Notes: generated from the sequence alone by a model not told the origin. A stretch of 63,173 bases of DNA from Lachnospiraceae bacterium (GCA_024404495.1 JAKSPT010000015.1:1-63173); one strand, 5' to 3'; shown: positions 27,019-36,198, numbered from the stretch's first letter. Translations and numbers: made by a program.

Positions 27019-28314
27019 ATGGAACGGTATTATATCAGAAACATGAAAATCCTCGACGGAACCGAGAATATGGTCCCGGTCGAAGGAAAAGCGATCCTCG
27101 TGGAAAGCGGAAGGATCGCTTCCATTCTGCCCGAAGCGGAAATTCCCGCCGGAAGTGAAACGGTCGATCTGCACGGCGGATATCTGCTCCCGGGGCTGAT
27201 CAATCTTCATATCCACACCCCGGTTTCGGGAAAGCCCTCGAAAAAGAAGCTCAACTACGCCGCGCTCGCAAAGCTTCTGAAACTCGCTCCCGTGCGTGCC
27301 GTTCTGCGCTCCCTGTCGGGCAAGAACGTGGAAAATCAGCTTCTTTCGGGCACGACGACCGTCCGATGCGTCGGCGGGCTTTTCGATTTTGATTCGTATA
27401 ACCGCGACCGCATCAATGCGGGAAAGCAGCGCGGACCGAGAATGCTGGTTTCCAACTACGCGGTCTCGGTCCCGGGCGGGCACATGACGGGTTCGGTCGC
27501 GCTTCCGGTCTCCTCGCCCGAGGAGGCAAGAAAAATGGTGAACGATCTCGCCGCGACCAAGCCCGATCTCATCAAGCTGATGATCACGGGCGGCGTCCTC
27601 GACGCGAACGTCCCCGGCGAGCCGGGCATCCTCAAAATGCCGAAGGAGATCGCCGTTGCCGCCGCGGACGAGGCACACAGGCTCGGCTTCCGCGTTGCCG
27701 CGCACGTCGAGGGCACGGAAGGCATGGAGGTCGCGCTGGCGGCGGGCGTCGATACCTTTGAGCACGGCGGAAAACCGACGCCGGAGCTGATCGCGGGAAT
27801 GAAGCAGAGCGGCGCCGCGCTGATCGCCACCCTCTCCCCCGCCGTTCCCTTCGCCCTGCTCGATTCCGGCTATATGGGTCTGACCGAAACCGACCTGCTC
27901 AACGGCAAGGCGCTGTTCCGCTATATGATCGAATGTATCGGGGAATGTCTGAAGGCGGGCGTTCCGGTCGGTCTCGGCACCGATACCGGCTGCCCCTTCA
28001 TCACGCACTACGATACGTGGCGCGAGCTGTGGTACTACTGCCGCTACCTGAACGTCACCCCGACCTTTGCGCTCCATTCCGCGACCGCGCTGAACGCGAG
28101 GATCGCCGGGATCGATAACGAGACCGGAACGGTCGAGGTCGGCAAGAGCGCCGATTTCGTCGTCGTGAAGGACGATCCGACCGCTTCCCTTTCCGCGCTC
28201 GAAACCCTCAGAAATCCCACCGCCGTTTTCTTCCGCGGCGATCCGATCCGTGACCCGAAGCCGAAAAAGTTCTCCTTCGTCGAGGAGCAGCTTGACCGAA
28301 TTTTGAAAGTGTAA
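27019..28314 (+). CDS. Amidohydrolase family metal-dependent hydrolase
   Basis: A 431-residue TIM-barrel enzyme of the amidohydrolase superfamily (imidazolonepropionase/prolidase-like branch). Metal ligands: HIH in LINLHIHTP, a Lys in DLIKLMITGG that may be carboxylated, AAHVEG, FEHGG and the late Asp in LGTDTGCPF. It probably hydrolyses a cyclic amide or dipeptide in the cytoplasm; the substrate is unknown. The start is uncertain: ATG at 27019 has no clear ribosome site, and an in-frame GTG at 27007 is possible. It begins an operon with a gene of unknown function and a peptidase E gene, which may point to peptide or amide catabolism. Confidence 0.88.
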   Translation: MERYYIRNMKILDGTENMVPVEGKAILVESGRIASILPEAEIPAGSETVDLHGGYLLPGLINLHIHTPVSGKPSKKKLNYAALAKLLKLAPVRAVLRSLSGKNVENQLLSGTTTVRCVGGLFDFDSYNRDRINAGKQRGPRMLVSNYAVSVPGGHMTGSVALPVSSPEEARKMVNDLAATKPDLIKLMITGGVLDANVPGEPGILKMPKEIAVAAADEAHRLGFRVAAHVEGTEGMEVALAAGVDTFEHGGKPTPELIAGMKQSGAALIATLSPAVPFALLDSGYMGLTETDLLNGKALFRYMIECIGECLKAGVPVGLGTDTGCPFITHYDTWRELWYYCRYLNVTPTFALHSATALNARIAGIDNETGTVEVGKSADFVVVKDDPTASLSALETLRNPTAVFFRGDPIRDPKPKKFSFVEEQLDRILKV

Positions 28315-28319
28315 CGGGA

Positions 28320-29375
28320 ATGAAGCTCAATTTCACCTACGATCTTTCCGCGCACCGCATCCTCACCGAACCGGAATACCGGGGCGCGCTCGGAAAGATG
28401 AAAAAATGCGGCGTGGAACGCATTTATCTGTTCGGGTATTTCTACGGGCGGTTCGAGTCCGATCCGGAGGAGATTTCCCATGCGGCGAAGCTGCTCCGGG
28501 AGGAGGGCTTTGACGTCGGCGCGATCAATCTTCCCTGCGGGCACGGCGGCAACGCCCTCAACCCCGGCGACGCTTCGGTCGATCTCACGATCGGCAGGGG
28601 CTGGTCGATGCGGATGGACGCCGCCGGGCGCTTTCTGCCGACGACGACCTGCATCGACGGCGTGATGATACGGGACAGCCGCGAAGCGAACGAAACGCTG
28701 AAGCAAATCGGTATTACAAAGCTGATCAACGACGACGACCTGCGGCTCGGGATGTACGGTCCCGCCGTGCAGGGCTGCTTCTGCCCGCGCTGTATGGCGG
28801 AGTTTGCGGAGCGGGAAGGCAGAACGGTTTTGCGGGAAGAAATCGTTTCCGGTGCCGATCCCGCGCTGACCGGACGCTGGATGGATTACCAATGCGAAAA
28901 GATCCCGCGTTTTCTGAAGGAAACCACTCCCGAAGGCGTCGAAAACGGCATTATGGTGATGGTAAACGGCGACAGGCGGCACGGGATCGACCTGAAAAAG
29001 ATCAGAGAAGAGCTCCCGACCGGGCTTCGCTACCGCGTCGGTGAGGGACACTTTTCGGACGGTGCGTTCACTTCGCCGCAGGCGGAGGAGCAGATCGCCC
29101 GCTCGATATGCAATCATCTTGCCCTTATCGGCGACCCCGATCTCTGTTACAGCGAAACGACTGTTTTTCCCGCAAACGCGCTTTCTCCCGAAAACCTCGT
29201 GAAAAAGGCGGAGCTTGAGATCCGTGCGGGGCTGCGGAACCTTTACCTGATGAGCGGGACGTGGCTTCTCACCGAGCCGTACTGGGACGCTTTTGAAAAG
29301 GCGCTTCCCCGTCTTCGCGCGCTTGCCGACGAAACGCCCTGCCCGGTCCATACGCTGAAACCCTATCTGTATTAA
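28320..29375 (+). CDS. Unknown protein, probable TIM-barrel (glycosidase-like)
   Basis: A 351-residue soluble protein that I cannot place in a named family. Alternating beta/alpha patterns (IYLFGYFYGRF, GFDVGAINLPC, GIMVMVNGDRR, LIGDPDLCYSETT) suggest a TIM barrel. CFCPRCMAEF near residue 152 resembles the C-x-C-x-x-C metal or structural motif found in uncharacterised glycosidase-like barrels, and YSETT could hold a catalytic Glu. The gene starts 5 bases after the amidohydrolase gene, so they are co-expressed. No signal peptide. Confidence 0.7.
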   Translation: MKLNFTYDLSAHRILTEPEYRGALGKMKKCGVERIYLFGYFYGRFESDPEEISHAAKLLREEGFDVGAINLPCGHGGNALNPGDASVDLTIGRGWSMRMDAAGRFLPTTTCIDGVMIRDSREANETLKQIGITKLINDDDLRLGMYGPAVQGCFCPRCMAEFAEREGRTVLREEIVSGADPALTGRWMDYQCEKIPRFLKETTPEGVENGIMVMVNGDRRHGIDLKKIREELPTGLRYRVGEGHFSDGAFTSPQAEEQIARSICNHLALIGDPDLCYSETTVFPANALSPENLVKKAELEIRAGLRNLYLMSGTWLLTEPYWDAFEKALPRLRALADETPCPVHTLKPYLY

Positions 29376-29384
29376 GGAATACTT

Positions 29385-29996
29385 ATGAAACTGATTCTGT
29401 CCTCGGCGGACTTCCGGAACGACCTTTCCGCCGCCGTGATCCGGGAGCATCTGCCCAAACCGATCGGAGAATGCTCCCTGCTCTTTCTGCCGAACGAGCA
29501 CGCGCGGCACGACGTGATCCGCAGCGGGAAATTTCACCGCCGGATGGCGGAGTTCGGCTTCGATCCCGCGCGCGTCTCGGTCTTCGACGCGAAGGTACCC
29601 GACCTCACACGGGATCTGCATCCCGACGTGCTGTATATCAGCGGCGGGAACACCTTCCGGATGGCGGAGATCTACCGGAATGCCGGATTTGACCGCGAGA
29701 TCGTCCGGATGGTGAACGAGGGGACCGTTTTCGTCGGCGGGAGCGCGGGCGCGCATCTCGTCACCCCCGATTTCAGCCACGCGGCGCGCTACGACGAGGT
29801 GCCGGAGGGCTTTACCGATTTTTCCGGACTTTCTCTTTTCCCCCGCATCCTGATCTGTCACTTCTCGGAGGAGCGGCAGGCACATTTTGAAGAACTGAAA
29901 AAAGGCTCGTCCTTCCCGGTCACGGCGATCGGAAACGACGGGTGCATCGTATTTGATAACGGCAGTACCGAAGCTTACGGCACGGTACTGTCCTGA
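29385..29996 (+). CDS. Peptidase E-like protein (family S51)
   Basis: A 203-residue serine peptidase-like protein. The family signature is visible: LYISGGNTFRM and the nucleophile elbow FVGGSAGAHL (Ser near residue 121), with a catalytic His likely in ICHFSEERQAH. Family members cleave Asp-X dipeptides or cyanophycin-type peptides. It lies 9 bases after the TIM-barrel gene and 15 bases before the response regulator, so all three could be read with the two-component genes. Confidence 0.88.
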   Translation: MKLILSSADFRNDLSAAVIREHLPKPIGECSLLFLPNEHARHDVIRSGKFHRRMAEFGFDPARVSVFDAKVPDLTRDLHPDVLYISGGNTFRMAEIYRNAGFDREIVRMVNEGTVFVGGSAGAHLVTPDFSHAARYDEVPEGFTDFSGLSLFPRILICHFSEERQAHFEELKKGSSFPVTAIGNDGCIVFDNGSTEAYGTVLS

Positions 29997-30011
29997 AAAA
30001 AGGAGGAGCGT

Positions 30012-30692
30012 ATGACCTACAGGATCTTCATCGTGGAAGACGATCCCGGCATTGCCGGAGGGATCGCCGCGCTCGCGAAAAACTACGCTTTTGAAACGAA
30101 AACGCCCGACGATTTCCGGGACATCATGCCCGATTTCGCCGCTTTTTCCCCGCATATCGTGCTTCTTGACATTTCCCTCCCCTTTGCGGGCGGGTTCCAC
30201 TGGTGTGCCGAGATCCGCAAGGTATCGAACGTGCCGATCGTCTTCATCTCCTCCGCCTCCGACAATATGAATATGGTCATCGCGATGAATATGGGCGCGG
30301 ACGACTTCGTGGCGAAGCCGTTCGACGGCAACGTGCTGATGGCGAAAATTCAGGCGCTGCTCCGCCGCACCTACGATTTTGCCGCCTCCGCCCCGATCCT
30401 CACCCACCGCGGCGCCTTTCTGAACACCGGCGACGGCACGCTGACCTACGGGAACGAAAAGATCGGTCTGACCAAAAACGAGTACCGCATCCTCCTCTGC
30501 CTCCTCGAAAAGAAGGGGCAGACCGTCAGCCGCGAAACGCTGATGGAACGGCTGTGGGAGACCGATTCCTTCGTGGATGAAAACACCCTCTCGGTCAATA
30601 TCGGAAGGCTGCGCAAAAAGCTCGACGCCGCGGGACTGAACGACTTCATCACGACCAAATTCGGCGTCGGGTATCTGATCCCGGAGGGCTGA
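30012..30692 (+). CDS. OmpR-family response regulator (BceR-like)
   Basis: A 226-residue regulator. Receiver domain 1-120 with acidic pocket EDD, phospho-acceptor Asp in LLDISLP (near 54), FISSAS and KPF; winged-helix DNA-binding domain about 135-225 with LTKNEYRILLCLLEKKGQTVSRETLMERLW and the C-terminal hairpin FGVGYLI. The order response regulator, short kinase, ABC ATPase, FtsX-like permease is that of BceRS-BceAB modules, which respond to cell-wall-active peptides. Ribosome site AGGAGG. Confidence 0.94.
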   Translation: MTYRIFIVEDDPGIAGGIAALAKNYAFETKTPDDFRDIMPDFAAFSPHIVLLDISLPFAGGFHWCAEIRKVSNVPIVFISSASDNMNMVIAMNMGADDFVAKPFDGNVLMAKIQALLRRTYDFAASAPILTHRGAFLNTGDGTLTYGNEKIGLTKNEYRILLCLLEKKGQTVSRETLMERLWETDSFVDENTLSVNIGRLRKKLDAAGLNDFITTKFGVGYLIPEG

Positions 30693-30695
30693 ACG

Positions 30696-31667
30696 ATGCT
30701 TTCCTTTCTGAAAGAAAAACGGACGGGATTTTTCTTCTTTTTCCTCTCCTCCGCCGTCTGGTGTGCTTTCATCCTGCTTTACCGGCTTCCCTTCGCCGCG
30801 TTTCTCTATCCATTTTCGATCTGCGCCGCGCTCGGGCTGGTTCTTCTCGCCTTTTCCTTCGCCGCCTTCCGCAAAAAGACGGGCGCGCTGAAAAAGGTAT
30901 CGCCGCCGATCGTCTCTCCCCTGCCCCCGCCCGAAACCGAAGCGGAGAAGGAATATCAGCGGCTGATAGCCGACCTGACGCGGGAAAACGAGGGGAACCT
31001 GAAGGAAGCGGAGGAAAAAAGGAAGGACGCCGAGGACTACTTCACGGTGTGGGCGCATCAGATCAAAACGCCGCTCGCCTCGATGCGGCTTTCCCTCGAA
31101 AACGAGGACGGGAACCTCTCCCGCAAGCTTCGCTCCGACCTCAACCGCACCGAGCAGTACGTCGGGATGGTGCTGACCTATCTGCGCCTCGACCGCTCGG
31201 CAAGCGATTTCGTCTTCCGCGAGACGCCGCTCGATCCGCTGATCCGCGCGGAGGCAAAGCGCTTCGCGCCCGATTTCATCTCCAAAAAGATCGGCTTCGT
31301 CTTCGAGCCGACCGGAAAAACCGCCGTGACCGACGAAAAATGGCTTTCCTTCGTCCTCGGTCAGCTCCTTTCCAACGCGGTCAAATACACGAAGGAGGGG
31401 ACGGTGACGGTCTCCGTGACCGATCCGCTGGCTCTTTCGGTATCGGACACCGGGATCGGGATCGCGCCGGAGGACCTGCCCCGCGTCTTTGAAAAGGGCT
31501 ACACCGGGCGCAACGGCAGGACCGACCTTTCGGCAAGCGGCATCGGGCTTTATCTCTGCCGCCGCGTCTGCGAGGCGCTCGGCATCGGGATCCGCGCCGA
31601 AAGCGAGCCCGGGAAAGGGACGACCGTCTATCTCGACCTCTCCAAGGAGCACGGAAGGTACGAGTAA
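30696..31667 (+). CDS. Intramembrane-sensing histidine kinase (BceS-like)
   Basis: A 323-residue kinase with two N-terminal membrane segments (about 8-28 and 35-55) and almost no extracellular loop. The dimerisation/His domain has WAHQIKTPLASMRL (His near 125), and the ATPase domain has LSNAVKYTKEG (N box), VSDTGIGIAPEDLPRVFEKGY (G1/F) and SASGIGLYL (G2). Kinases of this design are activated by the BceAB-type transporter rather than by ligand. The gene is 3 bases past the response regulator. Confidence 0.93.
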   Translation: MLSFLKEKRTGFFFFFLSSAVWCAFILLYRLPFAAFLYPFSICAALGLVLLAFSFAAFRKKTGALKKVSPPIVSPLPPPETEAEKEYQRLIADLTRENEGNLKEAEEKRKDAEDYFTVWAHQIKTPLASMRLSLENEDGNLSRKLRSDLNRTEQYVGMVLTYLRLDRSASDFVFRETPLDPLIRAEAKRFAPDFISKKIGFVFEPTGKTAVTDEKWLSFVLGQLLSNAVKYTKEGTVTVSVTDPLALSVSDTGIGIAPEDLPRVFEKGYTGRNGRTDLSASGIGLYLCRRVCEALGIGIRAESEPGKGTTVYLDLSKEHGRYE

Positions 31668-31680
31668 GGGGATTCTTACG

Positions 31681-31748
31681 AAAATGAAAGAAAAAAGCGG
31701 AAAATGAAAGCAGATGAAATGGCTTTCGTTTTCCGTTTTTGCTATAAT
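31681..31748 (+). promoter_or_regulatory. Internal promoter with direct-repeat operator before the Bce-like transporter
   Basis: TATAAT (31743-31748) with an extended TGC and no clear -35. Upstream, AAAATGAAAG occurs at 31681-31690 and exactly 20 bases later at 31701-31710; a related ATGAAA lies at 31714-31719, 10 bases further on. Phase-locked direct repeats ahead of a promoter that lacks a -35 fit binding of an OmpR-type response regulator. Confidence 0.6.
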
Positions 31749-31778
31749 GGTGACAGAAAAACGCAGAAAGGTACGGTA

Positions 31779-32549
31779 TTGACCGTGAATATTCTTGAAG
31801 TATCCGATCTGAAAAAAATCTATTCCACCCGTTTCGGCGGCAATAAAGTCGAGGCGCTGAAAAGCGTCACCTTTTCGGTGGAGGAGGGCGAATTCGTCGC
31901 GATCATGGGCGAATCCGGCTCGGGAAAGACCACCCTTCTGAACCTCCTTGCCGCCCTCGACAAGCCGACCGACGGGACCGTGAGGCTCGGCGGAAACGAG
32001 CTCTCGGCGATCCGGGATTCCGACCTCGCCGCCTTCCGCCGGGACAATCTCGGCTTCGTCTTTCAGGAGTTCAACCTGCTCGACACCTTCTCGGTCGAGG
32101 ACAATATCTTCCTTCCCCTCGTCCTTTCCGGGACGTCGCCGAAAGAAATGGAGGAACGGCTGAAGCCGATCGCCGAACGCCTCGGGATCACGGAGATCCT
32201 GAAAAAATACCCCTATGAGATCTCGGGCGGACAGAAGCAGCGCGCCGCCGTCGCCCGCGCGATCATCACGAATCCCCGCCTCCTCCTCGCCGACGAGCCG
32301 ACCGGAGCGCTCGATTCCCGCGCGACCGACGAGCTGCTCCGCCTTTTCACCTCCATCAACCGCGCGGGACAGACCGTACTGATGGTGACCCACTCGGTCA
32401 AGGCGGCAAGCGTCGCCTCCCGCGTCCTCTTCATCCGGGACGGTGAGGTCTACCATCAGCTTTACCGCGGAAACGATACGAACGAGCAGCTCTATCAGAA
32501 GATCTCCGATACGCTGACCATGCTCGTGACCGGGAGAGAAAGCCGATGA
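31779..32549 (+). CDS. ABC transporter ATPase (BceA-like)
   Basis: A 256-residue ATPase with Walker A GESGSGKTT, Q-loop FVFQEFNLLD, signature ISGGQKQR, Walker B LLADEPTGALDS and switch His VTHS. This is the BceA/MacB-like branch that powers FtsX-type permeases. The start is assigned to TTG at 31779 because AGAAAGG is 7 bases upstream; a GTG at 31785 is the alternative. The reading frame overlaps the permease start by 4 bases (ATGA). It should help detoxify or sense peptide antibiotics at the membrane. Confidence 0.93.
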   Translation: MTVNILEVSDLKKIYSTRFGGNKVEALKSVTFSVEEGEFVAIMGESGSGKTTLLNLLAALDKPTDGTVRLGGNELSAIRDSDLAAFRRDNLGFVFQEFNLLDTFSVEDNIFLPLVLSGTSPKEMEERLKPIAERLGITEILKKYPYEISGGQKQRAAVARAIITNPRLLLADEPTGALDSRATDELLRLFTSINRAGQTVLMVTHSVKAASVASRVLFIRDGEVYHQLYRGNDTNEQLYQKISDTLTMLVTGRESR

Positions 32550-34567
32550 AACGCTCGCTCTATCCCCGGCTGGCGTGGACCGGGATCGTCAAAAACAAAG
32601 TATTGTATCTGCCTTATATCGTCTCCTGCATCGGTTCGGTCGCGGTACTGCACGTTCTTCAATGCCTCAGCTATTCAACCCTGCTGAAAGAGATGCGCGG
32701 CGGACGCTCGACGGAAGCGATCCTTTCGCTCGGCAAGATCGTCATCGCGCTCTTCTCTGTCATCTTTCTCCTCTACGCAAGCTCCTTCCTCCTCAAACGC
32801 CGTTTCCGCGAATTCGGTCTCTACTACGTTCTCGGAATGGACAAAAAGGGGATCTGCGCCGTCGCCGCGTGGGAATCTCTGATCCTCGCCGGGATCGGGA
32901 TCGGCGGAGGACTTCTCACCGGAGCGCTGTTTTCCAAGGCGGCGGAGCTCGTGCTTGCCCGCCTCGTACAGGGCGAGGCAGGCTTCCGTCCGTCGTTCAC
33001 GCTTGAATCCTTCACTTTCACCTTTTCGGTCAGCCTCGTGATCTTCTTCATCGTTTTCCTGCGCTCGATCGTCACCGTTCTCCGTACCGATCCGATCGGG
33101 CTTCTGAAAAGCGAAAGCACCGGGGAGAAGCCGCCGCGCTCCAATCCGATCCTCGCGATCTCCGGTCTTCTCTGCATCGTGACCGCCTACGTTATGGCAG
33201 TCTCGATCGAAAGCCCGCTGAACGCGCTGCTCTTCTTCTTCGTCGCCGTGATCCTCGTCATCATCGGCACCTATCTCCTCTTCATCGCGGGCTCGGTCGC
33301 GCTCTGCCGCCTCCTGAAAAAGAACAAAAAGTATTATTACCGCAAGGATCATTTCGTTTCCGTCTCCTCGATGCTCTTCCGTATGAAGCGAAACGGCGCG
33401 GGGCTTGCCTCGGTCTGCATCCTCTCCACGATGGTGCTGGTCATGATCTCCTCGACCTCCGCCCTCTATTTCGGAAAGGAAGACAATCTCCGCCGTTCCT
33501 ATCCGAACGACGTCACGGTCTCCCTGATGATGGACGGGACCGAAAGCCTCACCGAAGAAAACCTCACCGCCATCCGCTCTTCTTACGAAAAAGTGATCGC
33601 GGACCGAGGGATCGAACCGACCGCGGTCCGGGAATACACCTACTCCGGGATCAGCGGGACCCTTTCGGGGAATCATATTTCCGTCCGTCCCTCCGATTTT
33701 TACGACCCATCCGCGCTTGACGCCCTCCGCACGCTGTTTTTCTTCCCGCTCACCGATTACAACCGCGTCGCGGACGACGACCTCACCCTCGGCAAAGGCG
33801 AGGCGGCGATCTATGTCATCAGCGGCAAATATGAGCAGGACACCATCCGCGTGGAAAACACGGAGTGGAAGCTCGTCACCCGTCTTTCCTCCTTCTTCCC
33901 CTTTGAAGACACCGAGCTTTCGCTGAATCCGACGTACTTCCTCGTCATTCCGGACAATTCCGAACTGAATGAACTGAACGGGATGCGGGACGACTACGGC
34001 AATCCGATGCTCGACGTCCGGTATTATTACGGGGTTGATATGAAGGACGCCGATCTGGAAGCCTTTTCCGTGAGCGATATGACCGAACCGCTCCAATCAA
34101 TGGAGCTTTTCCGGGACGGGATGGGCTATTCCGGCGGCAATATCGCAGACGCGAGAGGAGATTTTATCGCCTCCTTCGGCGGGCTCTTCTTCATCGGTCT
34201 CCTGCTTTCGGCAGTCTTCATCGCCGCCGCCGCGATGATCGTTTACTACAAGCAGCTCACCGAGGGCTTTGAGGATCAGGCGCGCTTCGGCATCATGCAG
34301 AAGGTCGGCATGACGAAGGAGGATATCCGCGCCGGGATCCGCTCGCAGACCCGCACCGTCTTCTTCGCGCCCCTGCTCTTCGCGGGCGTCCACCTCTCCT
34401 TCGCCTTCCCGATGGTGTGGAAGCTGCTGATGCTCTTCGGACTGCGCGATATGACCTTCGCGATCCTGACGACGCTGATCGCGTTCGGCGTTTTCTGCCT
34501 CTTCTACGCGCTGATCTACCGTCTCACCGCGAGGACCTATTATAAGATCGTCAGCGAATCCCTTTGA
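32546..34567 (+). CDS. FtsX-like ABC permease (BceB-like)
   Basis: A 673-residue permease with about ten membrane segments: one at the N-terminus (20-40), a group at 60-330 and three at the C-terminus (540-670). An extracellular domain of about 220 residues (about 315-525) lies between segments 7 and 8, as in BceB, and probably binds the target peptide or lipid cycle intermediate. It is coupled to the ATPase gene by an ATGA overlap. A terminator shared with the opposing phosphatase gene follows. Confidence 0.93.
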   Translation: MKRSLYPRLAWTGIVKNKVLYLPYIVSCIGSVAVLHVLQCLSYSTLLKEMRGGRSTEAILSLGKIVIALFSVIFLLYASSFLLKRRFREFGLYYVLGMDKKGICAVAAWESLILAGIGIGGGLLTGALFSKAAELVLARLVQGEAGFRPSFTLESFTFTFSVSLVIFFIVFLRSIVTVLRTDPIGLLKSESTGEKPPRSNPILAISGLLCIVTAYVMAVSIESPLNALLFFFVAVILVIIGTYLLFIAGSVALCRLLKKNKKYYYRKDHFVSVSSMLFRMKRNGAGLASVCILSTMVLVMISSTSALYFGKEDNLRRSYPNDVTVSLMMDGTESLTEENLTAIRSSYEKVIADRGIEPTAVREYTYSGISGTLSGNHISVRPSDFYDPSALDALRTLFFFPLTDYNRVADDDLTLGKGEAAIYVISGKYEQDTIRVENTEWKLVTRLSSFFPFEDTELSLNPTYFLVIPDNSELNELNGMRDDYGNPMLDVRYYYGVDMKDADLEAFSVSDMTEPLQSMELFRDGMGYSGGNIADARGDFIASFGGLFFIGLLLSAVFIAAAAMIVYYKQLTEGFEDQARFGIMQKVGMTKEDIRAGIRSQTRTVFFAPLLFAGVHLSFAFPMVWKLLMLFGLRDMTFAILTTLIAFGVFCLFYALIYRLTARTYYKIVSESL

Positions 34568-34574
34568 CCAAAAG

Positions 34575-34599
34575 AAAAACCGCCACGCAGGCGGTTTTT
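34575..34599. terminator. Bidirectional terminator between permease and phosphatase genes
   Basis: A 10-bp perfect stem AAAAACCGCC/GGCGGTTTTT with a 5-base loop, flanked by T-tracts on both strands, between convergent genes. Confidence 0.9.
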
Positions 34600-34602
34600 T
34601 CG

Positions 34603-35079
34603 TTATAGGAATTCGAGAAGCGCTTTGCAGCCTTTCAGGATATCGGCGTAGGCGATATCGAAACGGTCGGAGTACCACGGGTCGGAAACGTCCCCGCCGC
34701 GCGCGGTATAGTCCATCAGCTTTTTCACCTTCCCGTCGGGATCGGCGCCGAAAATGCGGAGCATATTCCGGATATTCGCGGAATCCATTCCGATGAAAAG
34801 GTCGAATTTTCCATAGTCCGCGCGGGTGAGCTGTACGGCGTGATGCTCGGTAAACGGGATCCCGTGCCGCCGCAGTTCCTCCTTCGCCGGGGGATAGATC
34901 GGGTTCCCGATCCCGTTCCATATCTCCTCGCTGCTCGTCGCCGAGGAGGACACCGCAAATTCTTTTTCCCGCCCGCTCTTCCGGAGCAGATCGAGAAAGA
35001 TCATTTCCGCCATCGGGCTGCGGCAGATATTGCCATGGCAGACGAACATAATTCTTATCAACGTGTCATACCGTCCCAT
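34603..35079 (-). CDS. Low-molecular-weight protein-tyrosine phosphatase
   Basis: A 158-residue phosphatase. The P-loop VCHGNICRSPMAE (C-x5-R) is at about 14-26 and the general-acid Asp is in VSDPWYSDRFD near 133. In Firmicutes these enzymes act on bacterial tyrosine kinases, arginine phosphate or polysaccharide regulators. The start is uncertain: ATG at 35079 has no ribosome site; TTG at 35061, 9 bases after GGGACGG, gives LIRIMFVCH and may be the true start. The promoter is divergent from the EEP lipoprotein gene. Confidence 0.92.
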   Translation of the reverse strand: MGRYDTLIRIMFVCHGNICRSPMAEMIFLDLLRKSGREKEFAVSSSATSSEEIWNGIGNPIYPPAKEELRRHGIPFTEHHAVQLTRADYGKFDLFIGMDSANIRNMLRIFGADPDGKVKKLMDYTARGGDVSDPWYSDRFDIAYADILKGCKALLEFL

Positions 35080-35112
35080 TCATTGAGATATTTCAGGTCG
35101 CCTTTCTGCCGT

Positions 35113-35141
35113 AGTATAGCATATTTTCAGCGGGAAATCAA
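35113..35141 (-). promoter_or_regulatory. Promoter of the phosphatase gene
   Basis: Minus strand: TTGATT (35141-35136), 17 bases, TATACT (35118-35113). Confidence 0.7.
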
Positions 35142-35160
35142 CCCCTTTCCCGGATAGGGC

Positions 35161-35189
35161 TTGATTCCGTGAAGAAAATGTGTTACAAT
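35161..35189 (+). promoter_or_regulatory. Promoter of the EEP lipoprotein gene
   Basis: TTGATT (35161-35166), 17 bases, TACAAT (35184-35189), 71 bases before the start at 35260. Confidence 0.7.
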
Positions 35190-35259
35190 AGATACGACAA
35201 AACCGACGCGGCAGGTCGTGTCTGCCGATCTGCGGTTCCCGATTCCGGGAAGAGAGGAT

Positions 35260-36198
35260 ATGACAAAAATGAAAAAGACGATTCTGATCCTTCTGACCTT
35301 ATGTCTGACGCTTTCCGCTTTCTCCTGCGGCGGGGCGGGAAAGGGCACGGACGAAACGCTGCCCGGCACCGAACAGCCGACCGGAACGGCGGCGCCCGTC
35401 ACCGATGCGCCTTCCTCCGTGAGCCTCGTTTTTTCGGTGATGTCCCAGAATCTCCGCTGTGCCAACGACCCGGACGGAAACTCGGTCAAGGAGCGCACCG
35501 TGCGCTTTGAAGCGCTCGTAAGAGATTATTATCCCGATATCATCGGCACGCAGGAAACGACCGCCGAATGGAACGCCTTTATGAAAAGGGTGTTTGACGG
35601 CGAATACGGTTTCGTCGGCTGCTCCCGCAACGGCAAAAACGCGAAGGACGGCGAATGGAACACCCTCCTTTACAGCACGGACGTATTTGAGTTGGTCGAA
35701 AGCGACACCTTCTGGCTGACCGAGACCTATGACGAATGCTCCAAGGTGCCGGATTCCCTCTATCCGAGGATCTGCACGTGGGCGCTGCTGAAAGAGAAAA
35801 AAACGGGGATCGAGATCCTCGCCTGCAACACGCATCTCGACCACAGCAACGACGACGTCCGCGCGGTGCAGGTAGGCTACCTGCTCGAAAGCCTTTCCAA
35901 GTACGTCGGCTCCTACCCGATGGTTCTGACCGGCGACTTCAACGCCACGGTCGGCTCCGGCCCTTATCAGACCATCAGCGCCGTCTTCTCCGACGCGCAC
36001 AAGACCGCCGAAAAGGACGAATCCGCGGTCAGCTTCACCTATCACGCATACGGGAAAAAGCAAAACGAGATCGACTTCATCTTCTACGATCCGAACCTCT
36101 CCCAAGCCCTCTCCTACAAGATCCTTGACGAAATGTACGACGGGTACGTTTCCGACCACTACGGCGTGATCTGCGATTTCCGGACGAAGGGAAAATAA
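35260..36198 (+). CDS. Endonuclease/exonuclease/phosphatase family lipoprotein
   Basis: A 312-residue exported protein. The signal peptide ends in a lipobox (LSAFSC), and a Thr/Pro-rich spacer leads to an EEP-fold domain starting near residue 50. Metal and catalytic motifs: IGTQETTAEW (Glu), CNTHLDHS (His), LTGDFNATV (Asp-Asn) and SDHYGVICDF (Asp-His). The enzyme could be a surface phosphodiesterase or nuclease. The start at 35260 follows AGAGAGG; an upstream in-frame ATG at 35218 would break the signal peptide. Confidence 0.9.
   Translation: MTKMKKTILILLTLCLTLSAFSCGGAGKGTDETLPGTEQPTGTAAPVTDAPSSVSLVFSVMSQNLRCANDPDGNSVKERTVRFEALVRDYYPDIIGTQETTAEWNAFMKRVFDGEYGFVGCSRNGKNAKDGEWNTLLYSTDVFELVESDTFWLTETYDECSKVPDSLYPRICTWALLKEKKTGIEILACNTHLDHSNDDVRAVQVGYLLESLSKYVGSYPMVLTGDFNATVGSGPYQTISAVFSDAHKTAEKDESAVSFTYHAYGKKQNEIDFIFYDPNLSQALSYKILDEMYDGYVSDHYGVICDFRTKGK

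Noticed and set aside
28044..32456. A 1470-codon open frame on the minus strand
   Set aside because: It runs antisense through seven well-supported genes, has no ribosome site or family motif, and results from codon bias that removes stops on the opposite strand.
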